This document shows positions 9,119 to 17,330 of a DNA stretch of 64,000 nt, in pieces. The notes beneath the pieces were generated by a model, which searched no databases, was not told where the DNA came from, and worked only from the letters and a program-made list of their open reading frames with translations. This stretch comes from Pseudorhizobium pelagicum (lineage in GTDB: Bacteria > Pseudomonadota > Alphaproteobacteria > Rhizobiales > Rhizobiaceae). Positions within the stretch are counted from its first letter, which is position 1, and every line of letters starts with the position of its first letter. The stretch lies in contig JOKI01000008.1 in assembly GCA_000722615.1 (NCBI GenBank), forward strand, positions 93,335 through 157,334. Direction: 5' to 3'. The position numbers and the translations under genes are program-made.

Positions 9119-9289
9119 GCGCGGACGGCGGCCGGACTGCACGTCGCCCGCCTCGACATAGGCCATTTCGATCAGATAGCAGAGCATGTCTGCTCCCTCC
9201 TTCGAGGCGACCTGATGCAGTTCCCCGAGCATCTGGCGGATGTAGGCGATAGCCTCTGCGTCGCCGGAGCTCTGACGTTCCGATCCCAT
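9071..9289 (-). CDS. Small conserved-looking hypothetical protein, overlaps dprA end
   Basis: Open frame of 72 residues, acidic and mostly helical in appearance: SGDAEAIAYIRQMLGELHQV, then a KEGADMLCYLIEMAYVEAGD core and a basic tail. The codon pattern and the amphipathic core look like a real protein rather than a shadow frame. I recall small proteins of this kind (about 60-70 residues, cytoplasmic, no known function) next to dprA/topA in rhizobia, but could not check it. Upstream of the ATG lies AGGGTGG at a usable distance. It reads convergently into dprA by 48 bases and divergently from topA, sharing the palindromic control region at 9370-9402. Confidence 0.6.
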   Translation of the reverse strand: MGSERQSSGDAEAIAYIRQMLGELHQVASKEGADMLCYLIEMAYVEAGDVQSGRRPRSVAHRNGDKPSGVTV

Positions 9290-9369
9290 GATCCACCCTG
9301 TCTGACTGGGCCCCTCGCCAGGTGCCGGAAACCGGCCTGGCAGAGGCAGGATAATCCAGTAATCTAAAA

Positions 9370-9402
9370 TTGCAACCTACAGAATATCCTCTATAGGTTG
9401 CA
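9370..9402 (+). promoter_or_regulatory. Predicted topA promoter embedded in a long inverted repeat
   Basis: TTGCAA (9370-9375) and TATAGG (9392-9397), 16 bases apart, form a plausible -35/-10 pair for topA. The same bases carry a perfect nine-base inverted repeat, TGCAACCTA (9371-9379) and TAGGTTGCA (9394-9402), with two further pairs inside. A protein bound to the arms would cover both promoter elements. The site lies between topA and the divergent small gene, so it may control both. The binding factor is unknown. Confidence 0.5.
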
Positions 9403-9458
9403 CGACGTTGCATCGCTTAATTTGACGCTGGCACTTGACCGCAACGAAAAGGCCATCC

Positions 9459-9518
9459 ATGTCGGAGGCCAAGACCTGCCCGGAACCATGTGGTTGTCCG
9501 GGCTCAGCCTCACCTTAG
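9459..9518 (+). other. Short open frame and hairpin in the topA leader
   Basis: A 19-codon frame starts at ATG 9459, with AAGG six bases upstream, and ends at 9518, ten bases before the topA start. It encodes a cysteine/proline-rich peptide (TCPEPCGCPG). Inside it lies a hairpin, CCCGG at 9479-9483 with CCGGG at 9498-9502, extended by AACC/GGTT pairs. It could be a leader peptide or upstream regulatory frame for topA; no attenuator-like T run follows the hairpin. The evidence is only positional. Confidence 0.25.
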
Positions 9519-9527
9519 AGAAGCACA

Positions 9528-12212
9528 ATGAACGTCGTCGTCGTCGAGTCTCCGTCCAAAGCCAAGACCATCAACAAGTACCTGGGCCCGGACTTCAAGG
9601 TTCTCGCATCCTTTGGCCATGTTCGCGATCTCCCTGCAAAGGACGGCTCCGTTCTGCCCGACCAGGACTTCGAAATGTTGTGGGAAGTGGACAGCGCCTC
9701 GCAGAAGCGCATGAAGGATATTGCCGACGCCGTCAAAGGCTCCGACGGATTGTATCTCGCGACCGACCCGGATCGCGAGGGCGAAGCGATCTCCTGGCAT
9801 GTGCTCGACCTCTTGAAGAAGAAGCGGGTCCTGGGCGACATGCCGGTAAAACGCGTCGTCTTCAACGCCATCACCAAGAAGGCCGTGCTCGATGCCATGG
9901 CCAATCCCCGCGATATCGATGCGCCGCTGGTGGATGCCTATCTGGCGCGACGGGCTCTCGACTATCTCGTCGGCTTCAACCTGTCGCCGGTGCTGTGGCG
10001 CAAGCTGCCCGGCGCCCGTTCGGCCGGCCGCGTCCAGTCGGTCGCCCTGCGACTCGTCTGCGACCGCGAGACGGAGATCGAGCGTTTCATCTCCGAGGAA
10101 TACTGGAACCTCTCGGCGCTGCTGCGCACGCCGCGCGGCGACGAATTCGAGGCGCGCCTCGTCTCGGCCGACGGCAAGCGCTTGCAGAACCGCTCGATCA
10201 AGAACGGCGATGACGCCAACCGCCTGAAGACCCTGCTCGATGGCGCGACCTATGTCGTCGACAGCGTCGAGGCCAAGCCGGTCAAGCGCAATCCCGGTCC
10301 GCCGTTCACGACCTCCACCCTGCAGCAGGCCGCCTCGTCCAACCTCGGTTTCAACGCGTCGCGGACGATGCAGGTGGCGCAGAAGCTCTACGAAGGCTTC
10401 GACATCGGCGGCGAGACCGTCGGTCTGATCACCTACATGCGAACGGACGGCGTGCAGATGGCGCCGGAAGCCATCGACGGCGCGCGTCGTGCGATCCAGA
10501 ACCAGTTCGGCGACCGCTACCTGCCGGAGAAGCCGAGATTCTACTCGACCAAGGCCAAGAACGCCCAGGAAGCGCACGAGGCCATCCGTCCGACGGACTT
10601 CAGCCGTTCGCCCGACAAGGTGCGGCCCTACCTCGATAGCGATCAGGCCCGGCTCTATGAACTGATCTGGAAGCGCGGCATTGCCAGCCAGATGGCCTCG
10701 GCCGAGATCGAGCGTACGACGGTCGAGATCCTTGCCGGCAATGGCGGTGAGAAGGCCGGCCTGCGCGCCGTCGGCTCCGTCGTGCGCTTCGACGGCTTCC
10801 TCGGCGCCTATGTCGATCAGCGCGAAGAAGGCGACAAGAGCGAGGATGACGACGAGGACGGCCGCCTGCCGCAGATCAACGCCCAGGAAGCGCTCGCCAA
10901 GAACAAGGTGAACGCCAGCCAGCATTTCACCGAACCGCCGCCGCGCTATTCGGAAGCCTCGCTGATCAAGAAGATGGAAGAACTCGGCATCGGCCGGCCC
11001 TCCACCTATGCGGCAACGCTGAAGACATTGAGCGACCGCGAATACGTCATCATGGACAAGCGCAAGCTCATTCCGCATTCCAAGGGGCGGCTGGTCACGG
11101 CCTTCCTCGAAAGCTTCTTCACCCGCTATGTGGAATACGATTTCACGGCCGACCTCGAGGAAAAGCTCGACAAGATTTCGGCCGGCGAACTCGACTGGAA
11201 GCAGGTCCTGCGGGACTTCTGGAAGGACTTCTTCGCGCAGATCGAGGACACCAAGGAACTGCGGGTCACCAATGTCCTCGATGCGCTGAACGAGACGCTC
11301 GCCCCGCTCGTGTTCCCCAAGCGGGAAGACGGCAGCGACCCGCGGATCTGCCAGGTCTGCGGCACCGGCAATCTGTCGCTGAAGCTTGGAAAATACGGCG
11401 CCTTCGTCGGCTGCTCCAACTATCCCGACTGCAACTTCACGCGCCAGCTCTCCTCCGACGGCAACGAAGCCGATGCCAGCGGCCTCAACGAGCCGAAGGC
11501 GCTCGGTGCCGATCCCCATACGGGCGAAGAACTGACGCTACGGTCCGGACGCTTCGGTCCCTATATCCAGCGCGGCGAAGGCAAGGAGGCCAAGCGGTCG
11601 TCGCTGCCGAAGGGTTGGAAGCCGGAAGACATCGACCACGAGAAGGCATTGGCCCTCATCAGCCTGCCACGCGACGTCGGACAGCATCCGGAAACCGGCA
11701 AGATGATCTCCGCCGGCCTGGGGCGCTACGGGCCGTTCCTGCTGCACGACGGCGGCTATGCAAACCTGGAAAGCATCGAGGATGTCTTCACCATCGGCCT
11801 CAACCGCGCAGTCACGGTCATTGCCGAAAAGCAGAGCAAGGGACCGGGCGGACGCGGGCGCGGAACACCGGCGGCCCTGAAGACGTTGGGCGATCACCCG
11901 AGCGGCGGCGCGATTACCGTCCGTGACGGGCGCTACGGCCCCTATGTGAACTGGGCCAAGGTCAACGCGACGCTGCCGAAGGGCAAGGACCCGCAGTCCG
12001 TCACCCTGGAGGAGGCCATGGCGCTGATCGTCGAAAAGGGTGGCAAGGCTCCTTCCGCCAAGGCGAAGCCGAAGAAGGCTGCCGCCAAGACGGGGACTGC
12101 TGCGGCGAAGAAGGCTGCACCGAAAACCAAGGCTGCCGCCGGCACCAAGACCAAGACTGCGGCGAAGACCACGACCAAGACGGCGGCAAAGGCGAAGAAG
12201 ACCGGAACGTGA
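9528..12212 (+). CDS. topA: DNA topoisomerase I
   Basis: Relaxes negative supercoils by single-strand cleavage through a tyrosine. 894 residues. The Toprim domain starts at VVVVESPSKAKTINKYLG, with the acidic triad in TDPDREGE (about 79-86). The catalytic tyrosine is Y303 in LITYMRTDGVQ. One four-cysteine zinc finger (CQVC ... CSNYPDC, about 607-635) is followed by three repeated C-terminal units ending in RFGPYIQRG, RYGPFLLHDGG and RYGPYVNWAKV. The last 50 or so residues are a lysine/alanine-rich tail (AKPKKAAAKTG and similar), common in alphaproteobacterial TopA and probably a DNA- or RNA polymerase-contacting segment. Its stop overlaps the GTG start of rnr. Confidence 0.97.
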   Translation: MNVVVVESPSKAKTINKYLGPDFKVLASFGHVRDLPAKDGSVLPDQDFEMLWEVDSASQKRMKDIADAVKGSDGLYLATDPDREGEAISWHVLDLLKKKRVLGDMPVKRVVFNAITKKAVLDAMANPRDIDAPLVDAYLARRALDYLVGFNLSPVLWRKLPGARSAGRVQSVALRLVCDRETEIERFISEEYWNLSALLRTPRGDEFEARLVSADGKRLQNRSIKNGDDANRLKTLLDGATYVVDSVEAKPVKRNPGPPFTTSTLQQAASSNLGFNASRTMQVAQKLYEGFDIGGETVGLITYMRTDGVQMAPEAIDGARRAIQNQFGDRYLPEKPRFYSTKAKNAQEAHEAIRPTDFSRSPDKVRPYLDSDQARLYELIWKRGIASQMASAEIERTTVEILAGNGGEKAGLRAVGSVVRFDGFLGAYVDQREEGDKSEDDDEDGRLPQINAQEALAKNKVNASQHFTEPPPRYSEASLIKKMEELGIGRPSTYAATLKTLSDREYVIMDKRKLIPHSKGRLVTAFLESFFTRYVEYDFTADLEEKLDKISAGELDWKQVLRDFWKDFFAQIEDTKELRVTNVLDALNETLAPLVFPKREDGSDPRICQVCGTGNLSLKLGKYGAFVGCSNYPDCNFTRQLSSDGNEADASGLNEPKALGADPHTGEELTLRSGRFGPYIQRGEGKEAKRSSLPKGWKPEDIDHEKALALISLPRDVGQHPETGKMISAGLGRYGPFLLHDGGYANLESIEDVFTIGLNRAVTVIAEKQSKGPGGRGRGTPAALKTLGDHPSGGAITVRDGRYGPYVNWAKVNATLPKGKDPQSVTLEEAMALIVEKGGKAPSAKAKPKKAAAKTGTAAAKKAAPKTKAAAGTKTKTAAKTTTKTAAKAKKTGT

Positions 12213-14542
12213 CGAGAGAACGACGCGAGAAGCCCTCCAGGAAGACATCCGCCGCGGCCACGGCCGGCGACAAGCCTGCCATCATCCACGGGGCTGTGCC
12301 GCCGCGCGACGTTCTTCTGGAATTCATCGCGGACAATCCCGACCGGGCATCGAAGCGCGAGATCGCCAAGGCCTTCGGGCTGAAGGGCGAGACGCGCGTC
12401 GAACTCAAGGATGTGCTGCGCGCGCTGGAGGACGAGGGCCTTCTCAAGAAGAGCCGCAAGTCTCTGGCCCGGCCAGGCGCCCTCCCCCCGGTCACGGTCC
12501 TGGACATCACGACGCGCGACAAGGACGGCGAACTGATCGGGCGCCCGGCGGAATGGCCCGAAGACATGGGCACCGCGCCGGCCGTGCTCATTCGCCAATC
12601 TTCAGACGGACGCGGAAAGGGCAAGTCGCCGGCCGCCGGCCTGAACGACCGCGTTCTGGCGAAGATCTTCGCCAACAAGGACCGTACCGGCCCGGCCTAC
12701 ACCGCCCGCGTCATCAAGATCATCGACCGGCGCAAGGGTGCGTCGCTCGGCGTCGTGCGCATGAGCGAACAGGAAATCCGCCTGATGCCGATCGAGCGGC
12801 GCGGCGAGGAAATGGTGATCGAGACCGAGGGTCTCGGAGAGGCCAAGGACGGCGATCTCGTCGAGGTGGAAGTTGCCCGCACCGGGCGCTTCGGTCTTCC
12901 GCGGGCCCGCGTGCTGTCCGTCGTCGGCTCCGTTGCCAGCGAGAAGGCGATCTCGATGATCGCCATCTATGCGCACGGTATTCCGCACATCTTTCCGCAG
13001 GCCGTTCTCGACGCAGCCGAGGCTGCCCGCCCCGCTCCGATGACGAAGCGCGAAGACTGGCGCGACGTACCGCTGCTGACCATCGACCCCGCCGACGCCA
13101 AGGACCACGACGACGCCGTCTATGCGGAACTCGATCCCAATCCGGACAATCCGGGCGGCGTCATCGTCACCGTCGCGATCGCGGATGTCTCCTGGTATGT
13201 CCGCACCGGCTCGCCGCTTGATCGCGAAGCGCTGAAGCGCGGCAACTCGGTCTATTTCCCGGACCGCGTCGTCCCGATGCTGCCGGAGCGCATCTCCAAC
13301 GACCTCTGCTCGCTGCGCGAAGGCGAAGACCGGCCGGCGATCGCGGTGCGGATGGTGTTCTCGCACGAGGGACGCAAGGCCAGCCATACCTTCCACCGCA
13401 TCATGATGAAGAGCGCCGCCAAGCTCTCCTACCAGCAGGCCCAGTCCGCCATCGACGGCAAGCCCGACGACAAGAGCGGACCGCTGCTGGAGCCCATCCT
13501 GAAGCCGCTGTGGCATGCCTATGCGATCATGAAGCGCGGCCGCGAGCGCCGTCAGCCGCTCGAACTCGACATGCCGGAGCGCAAGCTCATCCTGAAGCCG
13601 GACGGCACCGTTGACCGCGTGCATATTCCGGAACGGCTCGACGCCCACAAGCTCATCGAAGAGATGATGATCCAGGCGAATGTGTCCGCCGCGGAGACAC
13701 TGGAAAAGAAGCGCCAGCCGCTCGTCTACCGCATCCATGACGCGCCGGCGCTGTCGAAGCAGGAGACCCTGCGCGAGTTCCTGGCGACAATCGGCTTCTC
13801 GATGGCGAAGGGCGGTCAGCTCCGCGCCAATTCCTTCAATGGCATCCTGGCGCGCGCCGTCGATACGCCGCATCAGACCATGGTCAACGAAATGGTGCTG
13901 CGCTCGCAGAGCCAGGCCATCTACAGCCCGGAGAACATCGGGCACTTTGGCCTCAACCTGATGAAATACGCGCATTTCACCTCACCAATTCGTCGCTATG
14001 CGGATCTGATCGTGCATCGTGCGCTGGTCGGCTCTCTGGGGCTCGGCGAAGGTGGCATCACGCCGGAGGAAGAGGCTGGTCTCGACGACATCGCGGCCGA
14101 GATCTCGACCTTTGAACGCCGCGCGATGGCGGCGGAACGCGATACGGTCAACCGGCTGATCGCGCACCACCTCAGCGAGCGGGTCGGGGAAGAATTCGAG
14201 GGCCGGATCTCCGGTGTCACCAAGGCGGGCCTGTTCGTGGCCCTGCCCACCTACGGCGCAGACGGCTTCGTGCCGATTTCGACGCTCGGAAACGACTACT
14301 TCATCTACGACGAGGCCCACCAGGCGCTGACCGGGGAAAAGACCGGCCTCGGCTACCAGCTCGGCGATTCGGTTCAGGTCAAGCTTGCCGAGGCCATACC
14401 GCTGGCTGGCGCCTTGCGGTTCGAGATGCTGAGCGAAGGCCGAAAGATGCCAACGCCGACCCGTTCCTTCCACAAGTCGGGGCGGCGAGACGGAGGCCAG
14501 CGGCGGCCGATGGCCGGAACCAGACCGCGGCGTGGCCGATAG
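12209..14542 (+). CDS. rnr: Ribonuclease R
   Basis: 3'-to-5' exoribonuclease that degrades structured RNA. 777 residues: an N-terminal lysine-rich and winged-helix-like region (about 30-90, REIAKAFGLKGETRVELKDV), cold-shock-like RNA-binding domains, then the RNB catalytic domain with TIDPADAKDHDDAVYAE, IADVSWYVRTGSPLD, YFPDRVVPMLPE and SNDLCSLREGEDR, and a C-terminal S1 domain (GRISGVTKAGLFVAL). The four acidic metal ligands of the RNB domain are present in DPADAKDHDD. A basic tail (SGRRDGGQRRP) ends the protein. The GTG start overlaps the topA stop as GTGA, which indicates coupled translation. Confidence 0.95.
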   Translation: MTRERREKPSRKTSAAATAGDKPAIIHGAVPPRDVLLEFIADNPDRASKREIAKAFGLKGETRVELKDVLRALEDEGLLKKSRKSLARPGALPPVTVLDITTRDKDGELIGRPAEWPEDMGTAPAVLIRQSSDGRGKGKSPAAGLNDRVLAKIFANKDRTGPAYTARVIKIIDRRKGASLGVVRMSEQEIRLMPIERRGEEMVIETEGLGEAKDGDLVEVEVARTGRFGLPRARVLSVVGSVASEKAISMIAIYAHGIPHIFPQAVLDAAEAARPAPMTKREDWRDVPLLTIDPADAKDHDDAVYAELDPNPDNPGGVIVTVAIADVSWYVRTGSPLDREALKRGNSVYFPDRVVPMLPERISNDLCSLREGEDRPAIAVRMVFSHEGRKASHTFHRIMMKSAAKLSYQQAQSAIDGKPDDKSGPLLEPILKPLWHAYAIMKRGRERRQPLELDMPERKLILKPDGTVDRVHIPERLDAHKLIEEMMIQANVSAAETLEKKRQPLVYRIHDAPALSKQETLREFLATIGFSMAKGGQLRANSFNGILARAVDTPHQTMVNEMVLRSQSQAIYSPENIGHFGLNLMKYAHFTSPIRRYADLIVHRALVGSLGLGEGGITPEEEAGLDDIAAEISTFERRAMAAERDTVNRLIAHHLSERVGEEFEGRISGVTKAGLFVALPTYGADGFVPISTLGNDYFIYDEAHQALTGEKTGLGYQLGDSVQVKLAEAIPLAGALRFEMLSEGRKMPTPTRSFHKSGRRDGGQRRPMAGTRPRRGR

Positions 14543-14554
14543 GAGCGACCCGAC

Positions 14555-15007
14555 ATGCATAATCCAAGCGAGCAGCCGGTCCACTATGGCGGGGGCAAGC
14601 CAGCCGAACGCCCGGTGATGCGATCCATCGGCCGCGGCATGCGCAATACCTGTCCGTCTTGCGGCACGGGAAAGCTGTTCCGCGCCTTTCTCAAGCCCGT
14701 CGACCAGTGCGCGGTCTGCGGCGAGGAGATGCACCACCATCGCGCCGACGACCTGCCCGCCTACCTCGTCATCTTCGTGGTGGGCCACGTGCTGCTCACT
14801 GGCTACATGCTGACCGACTCGATCTTCGTCCTTTCGCCCTGGGCACACCTGGCGATCTGGGTCCCGCTCGCCGTGCTTGCCGCGCTGCTGACGATCCAGC
14901 CGATCAAGGGCGGTGTCATCGGGCTCCAGTGGGCGCAGCGAATGCACGGCTTTGGCGGCGATTCCGACGAGGATGCCATGCGCCGTCACGGCGGTTCGGA
15001 CCCCTGA
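14555..15007 (+). CDS. DUF983 family membrane protein
   Basis: 150-residue protein of the DUF983 family, found downstream of rnr in many Rhizobiales. It has an N-terminal zinc-ribbon-like pair of CxxC motifs (CPSCGTGKLF, CAVCGEEM; about residues 32-58) followed by a histidine stretch and two membrane segments (LVIFVVGHVLLTGYML and AIWVPLAVLAALLTI). The pattern suggests a small inner-membrane protein with a cytoplasmic metal-binding head. No biochemical role is established for the family. It starts 12 bases after rnr and is likely co-transcribed with topA-rnr. The GGAG in the intergenic gap serves as ribosome binding site. Confidence 0.85.
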   Translation: MHNPSEQPVHYGGGKPAERPVMRSIGRGMRNTCPSCGTGKLFRAFLKPVDQCAVCGEEMHHHRADDLPAYLVIFVVGHVLLTGYMLTDSIFVLSPWAHLAIWVPLAVLAALLTIQPIKGGVIGLQWAQRMHGFGGDSDEDAMRRHGGSDP

Positions 15008-15207
15008 CATGCACCTGCCCCATGGACTGCACGGCAAGCGGCTGCAAAAGAGGTTTTCTGCCACGGACGGCCCGGATTAGCTGCTCCGTTCTCGAAGATG
15101 TCAGAATCAGGCTGCAGGCTGAACGGCCGCAGCCTAAGAAAGCAGCGTTCCACTTCGCTCGATACCGCTGAGGACGGTTTGTCCTCCCCTGATCCAGAGA
15201 CCCCCGG

Positions 15208-16392
15208 ATGTCCCGACCACCCAATAATTTCAACGGTCACGTCGAAGAAATTCACTGGCCCTCGCTGATTGCGGCCATCTCTGCGATCAGCGCAGTCGGG
15301 ATCGCGATCGGTCTCGGGCTGCCGCTGCTCAGCATCATCCTGGAGAAGCGCGGGATCTCCTCGACGATGATCGGGCTGAACTCGGCCATGGCGGGTGTCG
15401 CGGCCATGGTCGCAGCGCCGATCACCACGCGGCTGGCGCATGATTTCGGCGTCGCGCGAACAATGCTGTGGGCGGTCGTCATCTCGGCCATCAGTGCGCT
15501 GGCCTTCTATTATGCGGAAGCGTTCTGGATGTGGTTCCCGCTGCGCTTCGCCTTCCATGGCGCCATCACCACCCTGTTCATCCTTTCGGAATTCTGGATC
15601 AATGCCGCCGCGCCACCGCGCCGCCGCGGGCTTGTCCTCGGGATCTATGCGACCGTTTTGTCAGTCGGCTTCGCGATGGGCCCCCTGCTCTTCTCGGCAA
15701 TCGGCAGCGACGGGATCCTGCCCTTCCTGATCGGCGCAGCCGCCATTCTGCTCGCTGCGGTGCCGATCTATATCGCCCGCAACGAAAGCCCGGTGCTGGA
15801 CGAGAAGCCGGAGCGGCACTTCCTGCGCTACATCCTGCTGGTGCCCACTGCGACGGCGGCCGTCTTCGTGTTCGGCGCCGTGGAGGCCGGTGGACTGTCG
15901 CTGTTTCCAATCTATGCGCTCCGGTCCGGTTTCACCGAGTCCCAGGGAGCGCTGCTGCTGACGGTGATGGGCGTGGGCAACATGATCTTCCAGATTCCGC
16001 TCGGGATGTATTCCGACCGCCTTCGGGACCGGCGTCCGCTGCTGGCAGCCATGGCCGTGACCGGCTGCATCGGCTCCCTGATGCTGCCGCTGCTGATCGA
16101 GGACTGGCTGTTGACGGCTGTCGTGCTCCTGTTCTGGGGCGGCTGCGTCTCCGGTCTCTACACGGTCGGGCTTGCCCATCTCGGATCGCGACTCACCGGT
16201 GCGGACCTCGCCGCGGCGAATGCCGCCTTCGTATTCTGCTATGCCGTCGGCACGGTTGCGGGCCCACAAGCCATCGGCGCGTCCATCGACGTCAGCGGCA
16301 ACAACGGATTTGCCTGGGCTCTGGCTGCTTTCTTTGGCCTCTATGTGGTACTCTCCATCGGTCGGTACCTTTTTAAACCGAAACAGACTTGA
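15208..16392 (+). CDS. Major facilitator superfamily transporter
   Basis: 394-residue membrane protein with about twelve hydrophobic segments in two halves. The first half contains GLNSAMAGVAAMVAAPITTRLA and the loop motif LAHDFGVARTM; the second contains IPLGMYSDRLRDRRPLL, the usual MFS cytoplasmic D-R-x-D-R pattern between segments. Conserved SEFWINAAAPPRRRG and AFVFCYAVGTVAGPQAIGAS recall the YcaD/YfkF-like drug or sugar efflux group. The substrate is unknown. The 200-base gap to the DUF983 gene contains no obvious gene; its own promoter is possible. The stop codon overlaps the -35 element of rpmG. Confidence 0.85.
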   Translation: MSRPPNNFNGHVEEIHWPSLIAAISAISAVGIAIGLGLPLLSIILEKRGISSTMIGLNSAMAGVAAMVAAPITTRLAHDFGVARTMLWAVVISAISALAFYYAEAFWMWFPLRFAFHGAITTLFILSEFWINAAAPPRRRGLVLGIYATVLSVGFAMGPLLFSAIGSDGILPFLIGAAAILLAAVPIYIARNESPVLDEKPERHFLRYILLVPTATAAVFVFGAVEAGGLSLFPIYALRSGFTESQGALLLTVMGVGNMIFQIPLGMYSDRLRDRRPLLAAMAVTGCIGSLMLPLLIEDWLLTAVVLLFWGGCVSGLYTVGLAHLGSRLTGADLAAANAAFVFCYAVGTVAGPQAIGASIDVSGNNGFAWALAAFFGLYVVLSIGRYLFKPKQT

Positions 16393-16422
16393 CTTTTCGG
16401 GCGCGATTTGTAGTTTCGCGCC
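16388..16422 (+). promoter_or_regulatory. rpmG promoter with overlapping inverted repeat
   Basis: CTTGAC (16388-16393) and TAGTTT (16411-16416) are 17 bases apart, a good alphaproteobacterial housekeeping promoter; the -35 box contains the stop codon of the MFS gene. A perfect seven-base inverted repeat, GGCGCGA (16400-16406) and TCGCGCC (16416-16422), brackets the -10 element. It may be an operator, a terminator without T run for the MFS transcript, or chance in GC-rich DNA. Confidence 0.55.
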
Positions 16423-16484
16423 AGAATTCGCCGTGGACACCAACCGGTCTCCCGCGGCCTCATTTTTCCTAAAGGCAGGACATC

Positions 16485-16652
16485 ATGGCGAAAGCTACAA
16501 CCATCAAGATCAAGCTGCTGTCGACGGCAGACACCGGCTTCTTCTACGTCACCGAGAAGAACAGCCGTACGATGACGGACAAGATGTCCAAGACCAAGTA
16601 CGACCCGATCGTTCGCAAGCACGTCGAGTTCAAGGAAGCCAAGATTAAGTAA
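16485..16652 (+). CDS. rpmG: 50S ribosomal protein L33
   Basis: Small basic large-subunit protein of 55 residues: [18 protein letters not shown], then [16 protein letters not shown] and the C-terminal [18 protein letters not shown]. It lacks the CxxC pairs of the zinc-binding L33 form; the C-minus form is normal in alphaproteobacteria. AGGCAGGA lies six bases before the ATG. It has its own promoter overlapping the MFS stop and two hairpin terminators directly after it, so it is a single-gene unit. Confidence 0.97.
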   Translation: MAKATTIKIKLLSTADTGFFYVTEKNSRTMTDKMSKTKYDPIVRKHVEFKEAKIK

Positions 16653-16671
16653 GATCTCGCTTCCGGTGGAA

Positions 16672-16709
16672 AAAGGGCGCGCGCTGCAAGGCGACGCGCC
16701 TTTCTTTTT
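16672..16709 (+). terminator. rpmG terminator
   Basis: GGCGCG (16676-16681) pairs with CGCGCC (16695-16700), extended by A-T pairs, and is followed by TTTCTTTTT. It lies 20 bases after the rpmG stop. Confidence 0.75.
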
Positions 16710-16726
16710 GACCAAACCTGAATGAA

Positions 16727-16763
16727 AAAAAGCGCCGCGCTCCGGTAGGAGGCGGCGCTTTTT
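16727..16763. terminator. Second, bidirectional terminator
   Basis: AGCGCCGC (16731-16738) pairs perfectly with GCGGCGCT (16752-16759), with A runs on the left and T runs on the right. It works in both directions. The minus-strand version ends in seven T residues and has no annotated gene upstream of it, which is the main reason to suspect a minus-strand small RNA. Confidence 0.75.
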
Positions 16764-16860
16764 AATGGGGGTCGACCAGCTGCAGCACGGCACGAGGAAC
16801 CGCTTTTGTTGTGCAACCAGTCGACCGACCCCACGACCCAGGAGATGCGGCGGACCTGAG
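16727..16860 (-). ncRNA. Candidate minus-strand small RNA ending at the 16.73 kb terminator
   Basis: Reading the minus strand, the strong terminator at 16727-16763 is preceded by a foldable segment: GGGGTCG (16768-16774) and CGACCCC (16826-16832) form a perfect seven-base stem around about 50 bases that contain further GTGC/GCAC complementarity. Farther upstream (about 16890) is TATATT, a possible -10 box, with no clear -35. No protein frame explains the terminator on this strand. An alternative is that the terminator only backs up rpmG. Confidence 0.3.
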
Positions 16861-16879
16861 CATCATGGGGTATCTCTTC

Positions 16880-17330
16880 CCGCTTGGGAAAATATACTTA
16901 TGGAAATGAAAGTCTCTTAACCCGGCAAGAAAATCAACGTCTTCTTAAATTCCCAACCGACTATGTCTTTTGTTGGTTAAAATCGGGAATAAATTCAGTT
17001 TCGAGCCGACCACCCCTGATTGCAATCACAGGGACAATAACAGAAAATTATGATGGTAATACTGCAGTATTATTTCCTCATCGAAAACTGCGAAACCTTC
17101 TTCGCGGCAAGACTGTGAAGTCCTCGAATTAAAACGAAGACCGCAGCAGAAACCTGACGAAAGATTATCTGTCGGGCGGGGCCTCAGGCTGTATTGGTCG
17201 CCATACTCACTACAAGTACACTTATCCGAACATTCTAAAAGGCATTTGTTCTCCGCCGATGCTGGCCGGATCCCTCACCGTTCCGAGGTGCCAACGGCAA
17301 GTCATAAACTATTCGTGAAGGCGGCAAGGG
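16880..17330. other. AT-rich gene-poor gap with two perfect palindromes
   Basis: This gap between the convergent ends of rpmG and pleD is visibly AT-richer than its neighbours. I see no convincing gene: the longest plus-strand frame (16884-17132, 82 residues) lacks recognisable motifs or a good ribosome site. Two perfect palindromes stand out: TGATTGCAATCA at 17017-17028 and TAATACTGCAGTATTA at 17057-17072. Their centres are exactly 42 bases apart, four turns of B-DNA. Short hairpins such as CCAAC/GTTGG near 16960-16976 are also present. Confidence 0.5.

Noticed and set aside
16884..17132. 82-codon frame in the AT-rich gap
   Set aside because: No Shine-Dalgarno site of note, no recognisable motif, and it runs through both palindromes; kept as non-coding.
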